From positions 1-53,391 of the forward strand of contig JAAZVP010000014.1 in assembly GCA_018623495.1 (NCBI GenBank): DNA of 53,391 nt, in the 5' to 3' direction. This DNA is from Halothiobacillus sp. GTDB lineage: Bacteria > Pseudomonadota > Gammaproteobacteria > JAAZVP01. The position numbers and the translations under genes are program-made. Positions 8,718-17,200 of the stretch are shown here, one piece after another. Numbering within the stretch: position 1 is the first letter of the stretch; every line of letters starts with the position of its first letter. A model generated the notes under the pieces. The model worked only from the letters and a program-made list of their open reading frames with translations. It was not told the DNA's origin and searched no databases.

Positions 8718-9452
8718 ATGTCGCGACTGATCATGATGGACACCGAGACCACCGGCCTCGAACCCGAGGCGGGTCACCGGATCATCGAGATTGGCGGCGT
8801 GGAGGTGGTCAACCGGCGGCTCACGGGCAACAACTTCCACTGCTACATCCAGCCCGACCGCGAGGTGGACCCGGAGGCCTTCGAGGTCCACGGAATCGGC
8901 GCGGACTTCCTCGCCGACAAGCCGCGCTTCGGCGATGTCGTCGACGGCTTCCTCGACTACATCCGCGGCGCCGAGCTGGTGATCCACAACGCGCCCTTCG
9001 ACGTGAATTTCCTCGACCACGAGCTGGAGTGGCTGGGGCGCGACCTCGGGCGGGTGGCCGACTACGCCCGGGTGACCGATTCGCTGGCCATGGCCCGGCG
9101 CCTGCATCCGGGGCAGAAGAACAGCCTGGACGCGCTGTGCAAGCGCTACGAGATCAACAACAGCCACCGCGATCTGCACGGCGCCCTGCTGGACTCGGAG
9201 ATCCTGGCCGACGTCTTTCTCGCCATGACCGGTGGCCAGTCGGCGCTGCTCCTGGACGGCGAGGCCGACAAGGAAGCCGACGCCGGCGGTGGCATCCGGC
9301 GGCTGCCTGCCGAGCGTCCGCGACTGAAGGTGATCCGGCCCTCGGGGGCGGAGCTGGAGGCCCACCGGGAGTGGGTAGGCCGCCTGGACGGCAAGGGCGG
9401 CGAGGACAACCCGTGGCGCGCCCTGGGCGACGAGGGGGGGCAGGCCGGCTGA
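8718..9452 (+). CDS. dnaQ: DNA polymerase III epsilon subunit (3'-5' proofreading exonuclease)
   Basis: A 244-residue DEDDh exonuclease: Exo I motif D8-T-E10-T-T-G, Exo II around IHNAPFDVNFLDHE, and Exo III motif H-x4-D in DLHGALLDSEILADVFL. The C-terminal tail after about residue 185 should contact the alpha subunit. It corrects misincorporation by the replicative polymerase. ATG 8718 lies 4 bases after the rnhA stop, with TGAGG (overlapping that stop) as ribosome site. Here rnhA and dnaQ run in the same direction, whereas they diverge in E. coli. Confidence 0.94.
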   Translation: MSRLIMMDTETTGLEPEAGHRIIEIGGVEVVNRRLTGNNFHCYIQPDREVDPEAFEVHGIGADFLADKPRFGDVVDGFLDYIRGAELVIHNAPFDVNFLDHELEWLGRDLGRVADYARVTDSLAMARRLHPGQKNSLDALCKRYEINNSHRDLHGALLDSEILADVFLAMTGGQSALLLDGEADKEADAGGGIRRLPAERPRLKVIRPSGAELEAHREWVGRLDGKGGEDNPWRALGDEGGQAG

Positions 9453-9483
9453 GCCGGGCCCGGCGGCGTGGTCGACTGCGGGG

Positions 9484-9969
9484 TCAGAACGAGTGGCGCA
9501 TGACGCGCTGCTTCTCGCGCTTCCAGTCGCGCTCTTTCTCGGTGGCCCGCTTGTCGTGGGCCTTCTTGCCCTTGGCCAGGCCGATCTGGAGCTTGGCCCG
9601 ACCGCGTTTCCAGTAGAGCTTGAGTGGCACCAGGGCCATGCCTTTCTGGTCCACGGCGCCCACCAGCCGGCTGATCTCGCTGGCGTGCAGCAGCAGTTTG
9701 CGGGTGCGTTGGGGATCGGGCGTGATGTGGGTGGAGACCGAGGGCAGCGGGTCGATGTTGGACCCGAACAGGAAGGCCTCGCCGTTTTTCAGCAGCACGT
9801 AGGCCTCGGCGATCTGGGCCCGCCCGGCACGCAGGCTCTTCACTTCCCAGCCCTCGAGCACCAGGCCGGCCTCGAGGGTCTCCAGGATCTGGAAATCGTG
9901 GCGCGCCTTCTTGTTGAGCGCGATCACGTTGTTCTCGCCCTGGGGCTTTTTCTTCTTTGCCTTGGCCAT
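9484..9969 (-). CDS. smpB: SsrA-binding protein SmpB
   Basis: A 161-residue basic protein with a lysine-rich N-terminus (AKAKKKK), the OB-fold core ([31 protein letters not shown]) and the basic C-terminal tail ([22 protein letters not shown] region) that enters the mRNA channel of stalled ribosomes. It carries tmRNA in trans-translation. No ssrA gene was recognised in the window. It converges with dnaQ. Confidence 0.96.
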   Translation of the reverse strand: MAKAKKKKPQGENNVIALNKKARHDFQILETLEAGLVLEGWEVKSLRAGRAQIAEAYVLLKNGEAFLFGSNIDPLPSVSTHITPDPQRTRKLLLHASEISRLVGAVDQKGMALVPLKLYWKRGRAKLQIGLAKGKKAHDKRATEKERDWKREKQRVMRHSF

Positions 9970-10151
9970 GCGTCTCGCTCACCGTCGCGTGGCGCCCGCC
10001 GCGCGGTTGTTACCCTGGATCAATTGCAGGAGAATGAGCCGGAACCCGCCCCGGTGGCGGGCCACGGCTCCGTCGGGGACGTGTGCAGTCCGCGGGCGGG
10101 GCGCGTTGTCCGGCCGCATAGACTAACGCACATCAGGGAACTGTGGAAAAC

Positions 10152-11525
10152 ATGCAGAGAAGAACCTCGATCCACGGTGAATGGTCCTCCCGGCTGATCT
10201 TCATCCTCGCGGCCGCGGGGTCGGCGGTCGGCCTGGGCAACGTCTGGAAGTTTCCCTACATCACCGGCGAGAACGGCGGCGGGGCCTTCGTCATCGTCTA
10301 CCTGGCCTGCATCGCCGCCATCGGCATTCCCATCATGATGGCCGAGATCATGCTCGGGCGCCGCGGCCGGCAGAGCCCCATCAACACCATGCGGGTGCTG
10401 GCGGTGGAGGAGGGGGCCCATCCCGGCTGGCGCTACCTCGGCTGGCTGGGGGTGGTCTCGGGGTTCTTCATCCTCTCGTTCTACAGCGTCATCGCCGGTT
10501 GGGCGCTGGCCTACGTGTTCTATTCCGGTGCCGGGCTGTTCGCCGGGGCCGACGCCGAGGCCGTGGGCTCGCTGTTCGAGGAACTGGTGTCGAGCCCCGA
10601 GCGCCTGCTCGCCTGGCACACCATCTTCATGGTGGTCACCACGGCGATCGTCTCGCGCGGGGTGGCCGGCGGGCTGGAGCGCGCGATTCGCTACCTGATG
10701 CCGGCGCTGCTGGTCCTGCTGCTGGTGCTGGTGGGCTATGCCATGACCACCGGGCACTTCGGCGAGGGCCTGGCCTTCCTGTTCTCCGTGGACTTCTCGG
10801 CGCTGGACCAGGACGGCCTGCTGGTGGCCATGGGCCATGCCTTCTTCACCCTCAGCCTGGGCATGGGGGCGATCATGATCTACGGCTCCTACCTGCCGGC
10901 CGGGGCCTCCATCGGCCGGGCGACACTGGCGATCGCGGTGATGGACACCCTGGTGGCACTGCTGGCGGGCATGGCGATCTTCCCGGTGGTGTTCGCCAAC
11001 GGCCTGGAGCCCGGTGCCGGTCCGGGCCTGATCTTCGAGACCCTGCCCCTGGCCTTCGGCGCCATGCCGCTGGGCGGGCTGTTCGGCACGCTGTTCTTCA
11101 TCCTGCTGTCGTTTGCCGCGCTCACCTCGGCGATTTCGCTGATCGAGCCAGCGGTCACCTGGCTGGTGGAGAACCGTGGCCAGAGCCGGGTGCGGGCGGC
11201 CACGTGGGTGGGCATCGCCATCTGGGTGCTGGGCCTGGGGACGGTGTTCTCTTTCAACCTCGCCGCCGAGGTCAAGCTCTTCGACAAGACCTTCTTCGGT
11301 ATCCTCGACTACCTCACCGCCAACATCATGCTGCCCCTGGGCGGTCTGCTGATCGCGCTGTTCGCCGGCTGGCGGATGTCGCGCCAGTCGTCGGACGAGG
11401 AACTGGCGCTGGGGCCGATGTACAATGCCTGGTTGTGGTTGATCCGCGTGGTCGCCCCCATCGCCGTGGTGTTCATCTTCCTCGACGCGGTGGGCCTGCT
11501 GGACCGGATCAGCGCGCTTTTCTGA
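10152..11525 (+). CDS. Sodium-dependent NSS-family transporter
   Basis: A protein of about 457 residues with 11-12 predicted membrane segments. The N-terminal LeuT-type signature is clear: AAAGSAVGLGNVWKFPY followed by ENGGGAF, which forms the Na and substrate site in TM1. NSS symporters import amino acids or related solutes with sodium; bacterial members are often Trp, Tyr, Leu or Ala carriers, and the substrate here cannot be read off. GTG 10143 is an alternative start three codons upstream; AGGGA at 10134-10138 is a little close to the GTG and a little far from the ATG. It lies 27 bases upstream of ratA on the same strand. Confidence 0.88.
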   Translation: MQRRTSIHGEWSSRLIFILAAAGSAVGLGNVWKFPYITGENGGGAFVIVYLACIAAIGIPIMMAEIMLGRRGRQSPINTMRVLAVEEGAHPGWRYLGWLGVVSGFFILSFYSVIAGWALAYVFYSGAGLFAGADAEAVGSLFEELVSSPERLLAWHTIFMVVTTAIVSRGVAGGLERAIRYLMPALLVLLLVLVGYAMTTGHFGEGLAFLFSVDFSALDQDGLLVAMGHAFFTLSLGMGAIMIYGSYLPAGASIGRATLAIAVMDTLVALLAGMAIFPVVFANGLEPGAGPGLIFETLPLAFGAMPLGGLFGTLFFILLSFAALTSAISLIEPAVTWLVENRGQSRVRAATWVGIAIWVLGLGTVFSFNLAAEVKLFDKTFFGILDYLTANIMLPLGGLLIALFAGWRMSRQSSDEELALGPMYNAWLWLIRVVAPIAVVFIFLDAVGLLDRISALF

Positions 11526-11552
11526 CCGCATTGCCGAAGCCCCGGAGAACCC

Positions 11553-11993
11553 GTGACACAGATCAAGCGATCCGCGATCGTGCCCTACACCCCCAACGAG
11601 ATGTACGAGCTGGTGGCGGCCGTGGACGACTACCCCCGGTTCCTTCCCTGGTGCGAATCCACGCGGGTGCTGGAGCGTGAGCCGGATGCCGTGACCGCCT
11701 CGCTCACCCTCAACAAGGGCGGCCTGCGCAAGTCGTTCACCACCCGCAACCGGCTGCAGCAGGACAAGTCCATCGAGATGCGGTTGCTCGACGGGCCGTT
11801 TCGGCACCTGGAGGGTTACTGGGTGTTCGAGCCGGCGGGGGAGTCCGGCTGCCGGGTGCGGCTGGACATGGAGTTCGAGTTCGCCAACCGCCTGCTGAGC
11901 ATGGCCGTGGGGCCGGTGTTCACGCAGGTGGCCAATTCCCTGGTGGATGCCTTCCGCGACCGGGCCGAGGCGATCTATGGTCACCGGTCCTGA
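11553..11993 (+). CDS. ratA: RatA / COQ10-like START-domain protein
   Basis: A 146-residue SRPBCC-fold protein (signature DDYPRFLPWC, then GPFRHLEGYWVFEP and the C-terminal helix FTQVANSLVDAFRDRAEAIYG). In E. coli RatA (PasT) was described as a toxin blocking 70S assembly. Homologues in mitochondria and many bacteria bind ubiquinone, so respiration support is at least as likely. The start is GTG 11553 after CGGAGAA. The 3' end overlaps rnfH by 17 bases, the usual ratA-rnfH pair. Confidence 0.88.
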   Translation: MTQIKRSAIVPYTPNEMYELVAAVDDYPRFLPWCESTRVLEREPDAVTASLTLNKGGLRKSFTTRNRLQQDKSIEMRLLDGPFRHLEGYWVFEPAGESGCRVRLDMEFEFANRLLSMAVGPVFTQVANSLVDAFRDRAEAIYGHRS

Positions 11994-12285
11994 GGGCGAC
12001 ACCATCCGTGTCGAGGTGGCCTACGCGCTGCCGGACGAGCAGGTGCTGCTCTCGCTGGAGGTGCCCGAGGGGACGACCGCCCGCGAGGCGGTGGAGCGTT
12101 CCGGCATCCTGGAGCGGTTCCCGGAGATCGACCTTGGGGGCACCAACAAGCTGGGGATCTTCGGCCGGCTGACCCGGGCCGACCAGCCGCTGCGCGACCG
12201 GGATCGCGTGGAGATCTACCGCCCGCTCAAGGCCGACCCCAAGGAGACACGCCGGCGCCGGGCGGCCAAGAAGGAATCGGGCTAG
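11977..12285 (+). CDS. rnfH: RnfH-family ubiquitin-fold protein (UPF0125)
   Basis: A 102-residue protein with the beta-grasp RnfH core (RVEVAYALPDEQVLLSLEVP, then GTTAREAVERSGI, KLGIFGRLT, LRDRDRVEIYRPL) and a basic tail. The molecular role of the family is unknown; it is nearly always paired with ratA (the pasTI arrangement). ATG 11977 lies inside the end of ratA. Its stop overlaps the convergent bamE stop by three bases. Confidence 0.88.
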   Translation: MVTGPEGDTIRVEVAYALPDEQVLLSLEVPEGTTAREAVERSGILERFPEIDLGGTNKLGIFGRLTRADQPLRDRDRVEIYRPLKADPKETRRRRAAKKESG

Positions 12286-12665
12286 CCGTCGGTCCGGGAT
12301 TCGGCGCCGGGCGCGGCGCCTTGCTCGGCCGGGGCGGGCTCGCCCTCGATGCGCGCCAGGCGTCCGTCCTCGAAGTACAGGGTCAGGTTGCGCTGGGTGA
12401 CCTCGCCCTTGCCGGGCTTGTGGTAGTAGAGGTAGTCCCAGCGATCGGGATGAAAGGGGTCCTGGAGCAGGGGGGTGCCCAGCAGGAAACGGACTTCCTC
12501 GCGGCCCATGCCCTTCTCCAGCCTGGCGAACTGCTCGGGCGTGACGATGTTGCCTTGGGTGATGTCGATGCGGTGGACCTGGACCCACTTGGGTGTCCAG
12601 CTGTTGCTGCACCCGGCAGTGAGTGACCCCAGCAGGAGCATGGCGAATAGGGTGGGTTTGTGCAT
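12282..12665 (-). CDS. bamE: Outer membrane assembly lipoprotein BamE (SmpA/OmlA)
   Basis: A 127-residue lipoprotein with lipobox LTAGC and a SmpA/OmlA domain (VTPEQFARLEKGMGREEVRFLLGTP region, then HPDRWDYLYY and LTLYFEDGRLARIEG). It is a non-essential Bam complex subunit that binds phosphatidylglycerol and stabilises BamD on the periplasmic side of the outer membrane. ATG 12665 starts the signal peptide MHKPTLFAMLLLGSL. It is divergent from fur with 80 bases between the starts, a conserved pairing in gammaproteobacteria. Confidence 0.93.
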   Translation of the reverse strand: MHKPTLFAMLLLGSLTAGCSNSWTPKWVQVHRIDITQGNIVTPEQFARLEKGMGREEVRFLLGTPLLQDPFHPDRWDYLYYHKPGKGEVTQRNLTLYFEDGRLARIEGEPAPAEQGAAPGAESRTDG

Positions 12666-12678
12666 GAATCCGAGGTTC

Positions 12679-12707
12679 TTGAGAAACGCCAACGGGTTTA
12701 AAATAAT
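12679..12707 (+). promoter_or_regulatory. Probable fur promoter
   Basis: TTGAGA (12679-12684), a 17-base spacer and AATAAT (12702-12707) form a plausible sigma-70 promoter 39 bases before the fur start. The AT-rich block TTTAAAATAATAG stands out from the GC-rich surroundings. Read on the other strand it gives TATTAT, a possible bamE -10 box. No convincing Fur box was found. Confidence 0.5.
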
Positions 12708-12745
12708 AGCCTGAATCGAACGCGACACTATCACGGAGTTTTCCC

Positions 12746-13165
12746 TTGGAGTCAAAAGAGCTGAAGAAGGCGGGTCTGAAGGTCACCCTGCCCCGGATGC
12801 GGATCCTCGAGATCCTGGAACGGAACTCCGATTGGCACATGAGCGCAGAGGATGTCTACAAGACCCTCTTGGCCCAGGGGGAAGAGATCGGCCTGGCGAC
12901 GGTCTACCGCGTGCTCACGCAGTTCGAGGCGGCCGACCTGGTCAAGCGCCACCACTTCGAGGGCGGCCAGGCCGTCTTCGAGCTGATCTCCAAGGGCGAG
13001 CACGACCACATGGTCTGCGTGAAGAGCGGGCACGTGGAGGAATTCCACGACCCTGTCATCGAGGAACGGATCCAGAAGGTCGCCGACGAGCACGGCTTCG
13101 ACATCACCGACCATTCCCTGGTCATCTACGGCATCTCCCAGAAGGCCCGCGAGCAGCAGTCCTAG
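12746..13165 (+). CDS. fur: Ferric uptake regulator Fur
   Basis: A 139-residue protein: winged-helix domain (LKKAGLKVTLPRMRILEIL, DVYKTLLAQGEEIGLATVYRVL), then a metal-binding dimerisation domain with HHFEGG, GEHDHMVCVKSGHVEEF and HGFDITDHSL. Only the first cysteine of the E. coli CxxC pair is present, and there is no C-terminal cysteine pair. This matches single-cysteine Fur proteins such as that of Pseudomonas aeruginosa, so metal sites 1 and 2 (His/Glu) are expected but not a structural Cys4 zinc. With Fe2+ it represses iron-uptake genes. The start is TTG 12746, eight bases after CACGGAG; no ATG or GTG lies near. Confidence 0.95.
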   Translation: MESKELKKAGLKVTLPRMRILEILERNSDWHMSAEDVYKTLLAQGEEIGLATVYRVLTQFEAADLVKRHHFEGGQAVFELISKGEHDHMVCVKSGHVEEFHDPVIEERIQKVADEHGFDITDHSLVIYGISQKAREQQS

Positions 13166-13171
13166 GCCAGG

Positions 13172-13247
13172 GAGCGTTCAGCGGGCAACGGGCAGAGGGG
13201 ATGGCGCCGGTTGTGAGTGCCCCAGGAGCACTACCCGCTGAACGCTC
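13172..13247. repeat. Intergenic inverted-repeat element (AGCGTTCAGCG family), copy 2
   Basis: A perfect 14-base inverted repeat: GAGCGTTCAGCGGG at 13172-13185 and its complement at 13234-13247, with a 48-base interior. It lies between the convergent fur and recN genes. The left arm and the bases after it closely match the element at 4649-4731. Confidence 0.8.
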
Positions 13248-13273
13248 GACCCTCGCCCTTCCGGCGGCGGTGC

Positions 13274-14944
13274 TCAGTTGCCCGCCCTTTCCAGCATTTC
13301 CTCGGCGTGGGCGCGGGTCTGCGCGGTGATCTCCACGCCCCCCAGCATCCTCGCCAGTTCCTCGATTCGCTCACCCCGGTCCAGCACGTGGATGTGGGTG
13401 GTGGTCTGTTCGCGGCCCTGTTCCTTGCCCACGAACAGGTGCTGGTGGCCCTGGGCGGCCACCTGGGGCAGGTGGGTGACGCAGAGCACCTGGCGGCGGG
13501 TGCCCAGTGCCCCCAGGTGGCGGCCCACCACCTCGGCCACCCCGCCGCCGATGCCGGTATCCACCTCGTCGAAGATCAGCGTGCCCACCTGGCCACGGAA
13601 GGCGGTCTCCATGCGGATGGCCAGGCTCATGCGCGACAGTTCGCCGCCGGAGGCCACCTTGCCCAGGGGCCGCGGTGGCTGGCCCGGGTTGGTGGTCACG
13701 CGGTAGTCGACCCGGTCGATGCCGGCGGGGCCGGGGCGCGTCTCGTCGCTCTCCACGGCGATCTCGAACTGCCCCTCGGGCATGCCCAGCTCGCGGATGG
13801 CGTCCGTGACCTTCTCCGCCAGTCCGCTCGCCGTCGCCCGGCGCGCCGCGCCCAGTTCGCGCGCCGCGGCGAAGTAGGCCTCGCGGGTACTGGCTTCCCG
13901 GCCCTCCAGTGATTCGAGGTCCTCGTCGGCCTGTTCCAGCTCGCGGATCTCGTCGGCCATCCGGGCCTCCAGGGCGGGGAGCTCCCGGGGTTCGACGTGG
14001 TGCTTGCGCGCCAGGCTCTGGATGCTGGCCAGGCGGTCTTCGAGCCACTGGAGCTGCTCGGGATCGAGCTCGGTGTCGTCGGCCACCTGGCGCAGTTCGT
14101 TGGCCGCCTCCTGGACCTGGATCTGGGCATCGCCGAGCATCGCGGCCACCGGTTCGAGGCGTTCGTCGATCCGGCCGAGCTCGTCGAGGTCGGCGATCAC
14201 CTGGCTGAGCCGGCCGTAGAGGCTGCCTTCGTCGGATTCGTAGAGGGTTTCCAGGGCGCCGCCGGCGGTCTCCAGGATGCGCCCGGCGTTGGCCAGGCGC
14301 TGGTGGTCGGCGTGGATGGTCTCGAGTTCCTCGGCGGCGAGCTCCAGGGCGGCCAGCTCCTGGTGCTGGTAGCGCAGCAGGTCGAGGCGGTCGCGGCGCT
14401 CGGTGACGGCCTCGCGCAGCCGCGCCAGCTCGTCGCGCAGTTCCTGCCAGGCGCGGTAGCGCTGGCGCACCTGCCCGCGCTGGTCGCCCAGTTCCCCGAA
14501 GGCATCCAGCAGGTCGAGCTGGGCGGCGGGCTTGAGCAGCAGCTGGTGGGCGTGCTGGCCGTGGATGTCGACCAGCTGTTCGCCCAGCTCCCGCAGGGCC
14601 TGCATGGGGACCGTGTGGCCGTTGATGTAGCCACGGGAGCGGCCGTCGCGGGCGATCACCCGGCGCACCACGCAGGCGCCGTCGGCTTCCAGGTCGCGTT
14701 CCTCCAGCCAGGCCCGGACCGTCTTCGCCTTGCCCGGGTCGAACTCGGCGACGATCTCCGCCTTCTTTGCCCCGGGGCGGAGCAGCTCGGCATTGCCGCG
14801 ATCGCCGAGAACGAGGCCGAGGGCGTCGATGAGGATCGACTTGCCGGCGCCGGTCTCGCCGGTCATCACCGTCATGCCGTCCTCGAGGTCCAGTTCGAGG
14901 GCGTCGATGATGGCGAAGTCGCGGATCTGGATGTGTTGCAGCAT
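13274..14944 (-). CDS. recN: DNA repair protein RecN
   Basis: A 556-residue SMC-like ATPase. The N-terminal Walker A is G29-E-T-G-A-G-K35-S with the preceding MLQHIQIRDFAIID start. Long coiled-coil arms rich in Glu, Leu and Arg follow, and the C-terminal head has KVASGGELSRMSLAIR (signature) and LIFDEVDTGIGG (Walker B). RecN is recruited to double-strand breaks and promotes RecA-dependent repair. It is 24 bases downstream of nadK on the same strand, the usual nadK-recN arrangement. No LexA box was identified, and nadK-recN may share a promoter. Confidence 0.95.
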   Translation of the reverse strand: MLQHIQIRDFAIIDALELDLEDGMTVMTGETGAGKSILIDALGLVLGDRGNAELLRPGAKKAEIVAEFDPGKAKTVRAWLEERDLEADGACVVRRVIARDGRSRGYINGHTVPMQALRELGEQLVDIHGQHAHQLLLKPAAQLDLLDAFGELGDQRGQVRQRYRAWQELRDELARLREAVTERRDRLDLLRYQHQELAALELAAEELETIHADHQRLANAGRILETAGGALETLYESDEGSLYGRLSQVIADLDELGRIDERLEPVAAMLGDAQIQVQEAANELRQVADDTELDPEQLQWLEDRLASIQSLARKHHVEPRELPALEARMADEIRELEQADEDLESLEGREASTREAYFAAARELGAARRATASGLAEKVTDAIRELGMPEGQFEIAVESDETRPGPAGIDRVDYRVTTNPGQPPRPLGKVASGGELSRMSLAIRMETAFRGQVGTLIFDEVDTGIGGGVAEVVGRHLGALGTRRQVLCVTHLPQVAAQGHQHLFVGKEQGREQTTTHIHVLDRGERIEELARMLGGVEITAQTRAHAEEMLERAGN

Positions 14945-14968
14945 CGCGTTCCTCCCTGGAGCGGGCGA

Positions 14969-15841
14969 TCAGGGCTGTTCGCCCCAGTGCAGCTTGGCGC
15001 GCAGGATGTGGAAGTAGTTGTGGTCCGGCGGGTGCAGCAGGCGGACGGGGTTCGCCTCGCTCTCCACGTGGATGCGGTCGCCGTTGAGGATGTCGACGTT
15101 GGTCTGGCCGTCGAAGCTCACCTGGCCGCTGGCCTGGTTCTTGGGCGAGGCGATCAGGTCGATACGGCTGTCGGCCCCCACCACGATGGGGCGGTTGGTC
15201 AGGGTGTGCGGGCAGATGGGGGCGAGCACGATGGCCTTGAGCGAGGGCTCGATGATGGGGCCGCCGGCGGACATGGAATAGGCGGTGGAGCCGCTGGGCG
15301 TGGCGATGACGATGCCGTCGGAGCGCTGGGTGTGGACGTAGCAGTCGTTGATGTGGGTCTCGAACTCGATCATCCGCACCACGTCGCGGACGTGGTAGAC
15401 CACGTCGTTGAACACGCTGCCGGAAAAGATCTCCTCGCCGTCGCGGAAGACGGTGCCGCGCAGCAGGAAGCGCTCCTCCTCGATGTAGTCGCCCCCCAGG
15501 ATCTGGTCGAGCCGGCCCTCGAGCTCGTCGGGGGAGATGTCCACCAGAAAGCCCAGCCGGCCGAGGTTGATGCCCAGGATCGGGATGCCGAAGACCGCCA
15601 TGCGCCGCGCGGCGTTGAGCAGGGTGCCGTCGCCGCCCACCACGATCACCAGGTCGGCGGCGTGGCCGAGTTCCTCGCAGCTGACCTCGTCGAGGCCCTC
15701 GCCGATGTAGCGGCAGGCGGCCTGGTCGAGCAGGACCTCGTGGCCCCGCTGCTGCAGAAAACCCACCAGGTGGTCGAGCGTCGGGCCCACCCGCGCCTCG
15801 TCCGGCTTGACGATCAGACCGACGGTCTTGAACTGGCTCAT
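14969..15841 (-). CDS. nadK: NAD kinase
   Basis: A 290-residue protein with the NAD kinase signature G69-G-D-G-T73, followed by GINLGRLGFLVDI, the NE/D-type substrate motif in SVFNDVVYH, and TPSGSTAYSMSAGGPI. It phosphorylates NAD with ATP to give NADP in the cytoplasm. ATG 15841 begins MSQFKTVGLIVKP, the usual N-terminus; the frame stays open far upstream only because the opposite strand is coding. Its leader contains an exceptionally stable hairpin. Confidence 0.95.
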   Translation of the reverse strand: MSQFKTVGLIVKPDEARVGPTLDHLVGFLQQRGHEVLLDQAACRYIGEGLDEVSCEELGHAADLVIVVGGDGTLLNAARRMAVFGIPILGINLGRLGFLVDISPDELEGRLDQILGGDYIEEERFLLRGTVFRDGEEIFSGSVFNDVVYHVRDVVRMIEFETHINDCYVHTQRSDGIVIATPSGSTAYSMSAGGPIIEPSLKAIVLAPICPHTLTNRPIVVGADSRIDLIASPKNQASGQVSFDGQTNVDILNGDRIHVESEANPVRLLHPPDHNYFHILRAKLHWGEQP

Positions 15842-15886
15842 GGGGACATCTCTCAGGGAACCTCGCAACGAATCGGTGGCATCGTG

Positions 15887-15915
15887 GCGGTCCGGCCGGC
15901 ACCCGGCCGGACCGC
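15887..15915. other. Perfect 13-bp hairpin in the nadK leader
   Basis: GCGGTCCGGCCGG (15887-15899) is exactly complementary to 15903-15915, with the 3-base loop CAC. It sits 46 bases upstream of the nadK ATG on the opposite strand and 121 bases before the hrcA -35 box. No T run follows on either strand, so it is not a standard terminator. Confidence 0.6.
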
Positions 15916-16035
15916 GGATCGATGCCCGCGACCTCCCACGAGAGCGGCGTTCCCCGGCGGCTCCCGGTGGGCGGCCCCTCAAACTAGCACGGCCGCGGCC
16001 GGCTCGACCACTGGGGAGTCTCTGCGTGGCGCGGG

Positions 16036-16065
16036 TTGACGGGCCTGCTGGGGGGTCAGGATAAT
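16036..16065 (+). promoter_or_regulatory. hrcA promoter (sigma-70 type)
   Basis: TTGACG (16036-16041), an 18-base spacer and GATAAT (16060-16065) match the sigma-70 consensus well. The predicted start of transcription falls at the CIRCE operator just downstream. Confidence 0.7.
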
Positions 16066-16074
16066 TCGCGGCCG

Positions 16075-16101
16075 TTAGCACTCTAACTCCACGAGTGACA
16101 C
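16075..16101 (+). promoter_or_regulatory. CIRCE operator (HrcA-binding inverted repeat), right arm degenerate
   Basis: The left arm TTAGCACTC (16075-16083) is a perfect match to the CIRCE consensus. After exactly nine bases the right arm reads GAGTGACAC instead of GAGTGCTAA, so five of nine positions are kept. Its place at the transcription start of hrcA implies autorepression by HrcA, relieved on heat or GroEL titration. Confidence 0.8.
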
Positions 16102-16117
16102 ACCCCGGCACCGATCG

Positions 16118-17176
16118 ATGGTGAACCCGACTGTGGAAAGCCTGCCCGACGAACGCAGCCAGCGACTGCTGAAGACGCTGATCGAGGACTACATCCGCGA
16201 GGGGCGGCCGGTGGGTTCGCGCAACCTCGCCCGGTCCTCGGGGCTCAACGTGAGCCCGGCGACCGTTCGCAACGTGATGGCCGATCTCGAGGAGCACGGC
16301 CTGGTGTGCGCGCCGCACACCAGTGCCGGGCGGGTACCCACCGAGCTCGGCTACCGGTTGTTCGTGGATTCGCTGCTGCGCATCCGGCCGCTGGAGGAGG
16401 ACGACTTCGCCGACCTGCGCGAACGCCTCCAGCAGCGCTCCGGCAGCGGCACCCACCAGGACCTGATCCAGCACACCTCGGATCTGCTCTCCGGGGTGAC
16501 CCGCTTTGCCGGACTGGTCACGCTGCCGCGCCGGGCGCATGCCCGGCTGCACCAGATCGAGTTCCTGCCGCTGTCGGAACGCCGGGTGCTGGCGATCCTG
16601 GTGCTCGCCGACGGCGAGGTGGAGAACCGGGTGATCGAGGTGGAGCGCGCCTACCGCGACCACGAGCTCACCCAGTTGGCCAACTACCTCAATGCCCACT
16701 GCGCCGGCGAGGAGCTGGAGACCGGCGTGCGCCGGCTGGTCGCGGAGATGAAGGCGGTCCGGGCCGATATCGACCAGCTGATGCTGGATGCCATCGAGAT
16801 GGCCGAGAAGGCGATCGCCGGCGACGACGACGGCGACTACGTGCTCGCGGGCCAGACCAACCTCATGGGCATCCGCGACCTCGCCAGCATGGACCGCATG
16901 AAGGAACTGTTCGAGGCCTTCAACGAGAAGCGCGAGATGCTCGACCTGCTCGAGCGCTGCGAGCAGTCCGAGGGCGTGCGCATCTTCATCGGCCGCGAGT
17001 CGGGCATGGAGGCCTTCGGCGATCTCAGCCTGGTGACCGCCACCTACGGCCGCGAGGGGGACGACCTGGGGGTGCTGGGGGTGATCGGGCCGACCCGCAT
17101 GCCCTACGACCGGGTGATCTCGGTGGTGGACGCCACCGCGAAAATCCTCGGGTCGGTCTTTAATCGGCGGGATTAG
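16118..17176 (+). CDS. hrcA: Heat-inducible transcription repressor HrcA
   Basis: A 352-residue protein. The N-terminal winged helix (RSQRLLKTLIEDYIREGRPV, then SPATVRNVMADLEEHGL and SAGRVPTELGYRLFVD) is followed by a GAF-like middle domain, a dimerisation insert, and the C-terminal FIGRESG / GVIGPTRMPYDRVISVV motifs. It binds CIRCE sites and is kept active by GroEL. ATG 16118 lies 16 bases after the CIRCE element. It heads the hrcA-grpE-dnaK-dnaJ cluster. HrcA together with sigma-32-like promoters points to two layers of heat-shock control. Confidence 0.95.
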   Translation: MVNPTVESLPDERSQRLLKTLIEDYIREGRPVGSRNLARSSGLNVSPATVRNVMADLEEHGLVCAPHTSAGRVPTELGYRLFVDSLLRIRPLEEDDFADLRERLQQRSGSGTHQDLIQHTSDLLSGVTRFAGLVTLPRRAHARLHQIEFLPLSERRVLAILVLADGEVENRVIEVERAYRDHELTQLANYLNAHCAGEELETGVRRLVAEMKAVRADIDQLMLDAIEMAEKAIAGDDDGDYVLAGQTNLMGIRDLASMDRMKELFEAFNEKREMLDLLERCEQSEGVRIFIGRESGMEAFGDLSLVTATYGREGDDLGVLGVIGPTRMPYDRVISVVDATAKILGSVFNRRD

Positions 17177-17184
17177 CCCCCAAC
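17158..17184 (+). promoter_or_regulatory. Candidate sigma-32 promoter for grpE
   Basis: CTTTAA (17158-17163), a 13-base spacer and CCCCCAAC (17177-17184) resemble the heat-shock consensus CTTGAA / CCCCATNT with mismatches. The element overlaps the end of hrcA. The predicted start near 17190 would place the 12-bp hairpin at 17201-17233 in the grpE leader. It is weaker than the dnaK promoter. Confidence 0.4.
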
Positions 17185-17200
17185 AACAGCAGGAGAGGGG

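Noticed and set aside
13172-13247. Ordinary intrinsic terminator between fur and recN
   Set aside because: The 14-bp arms are 48 bases apart and lack a T run; better described as a repeat element, although it may still stop transcription.
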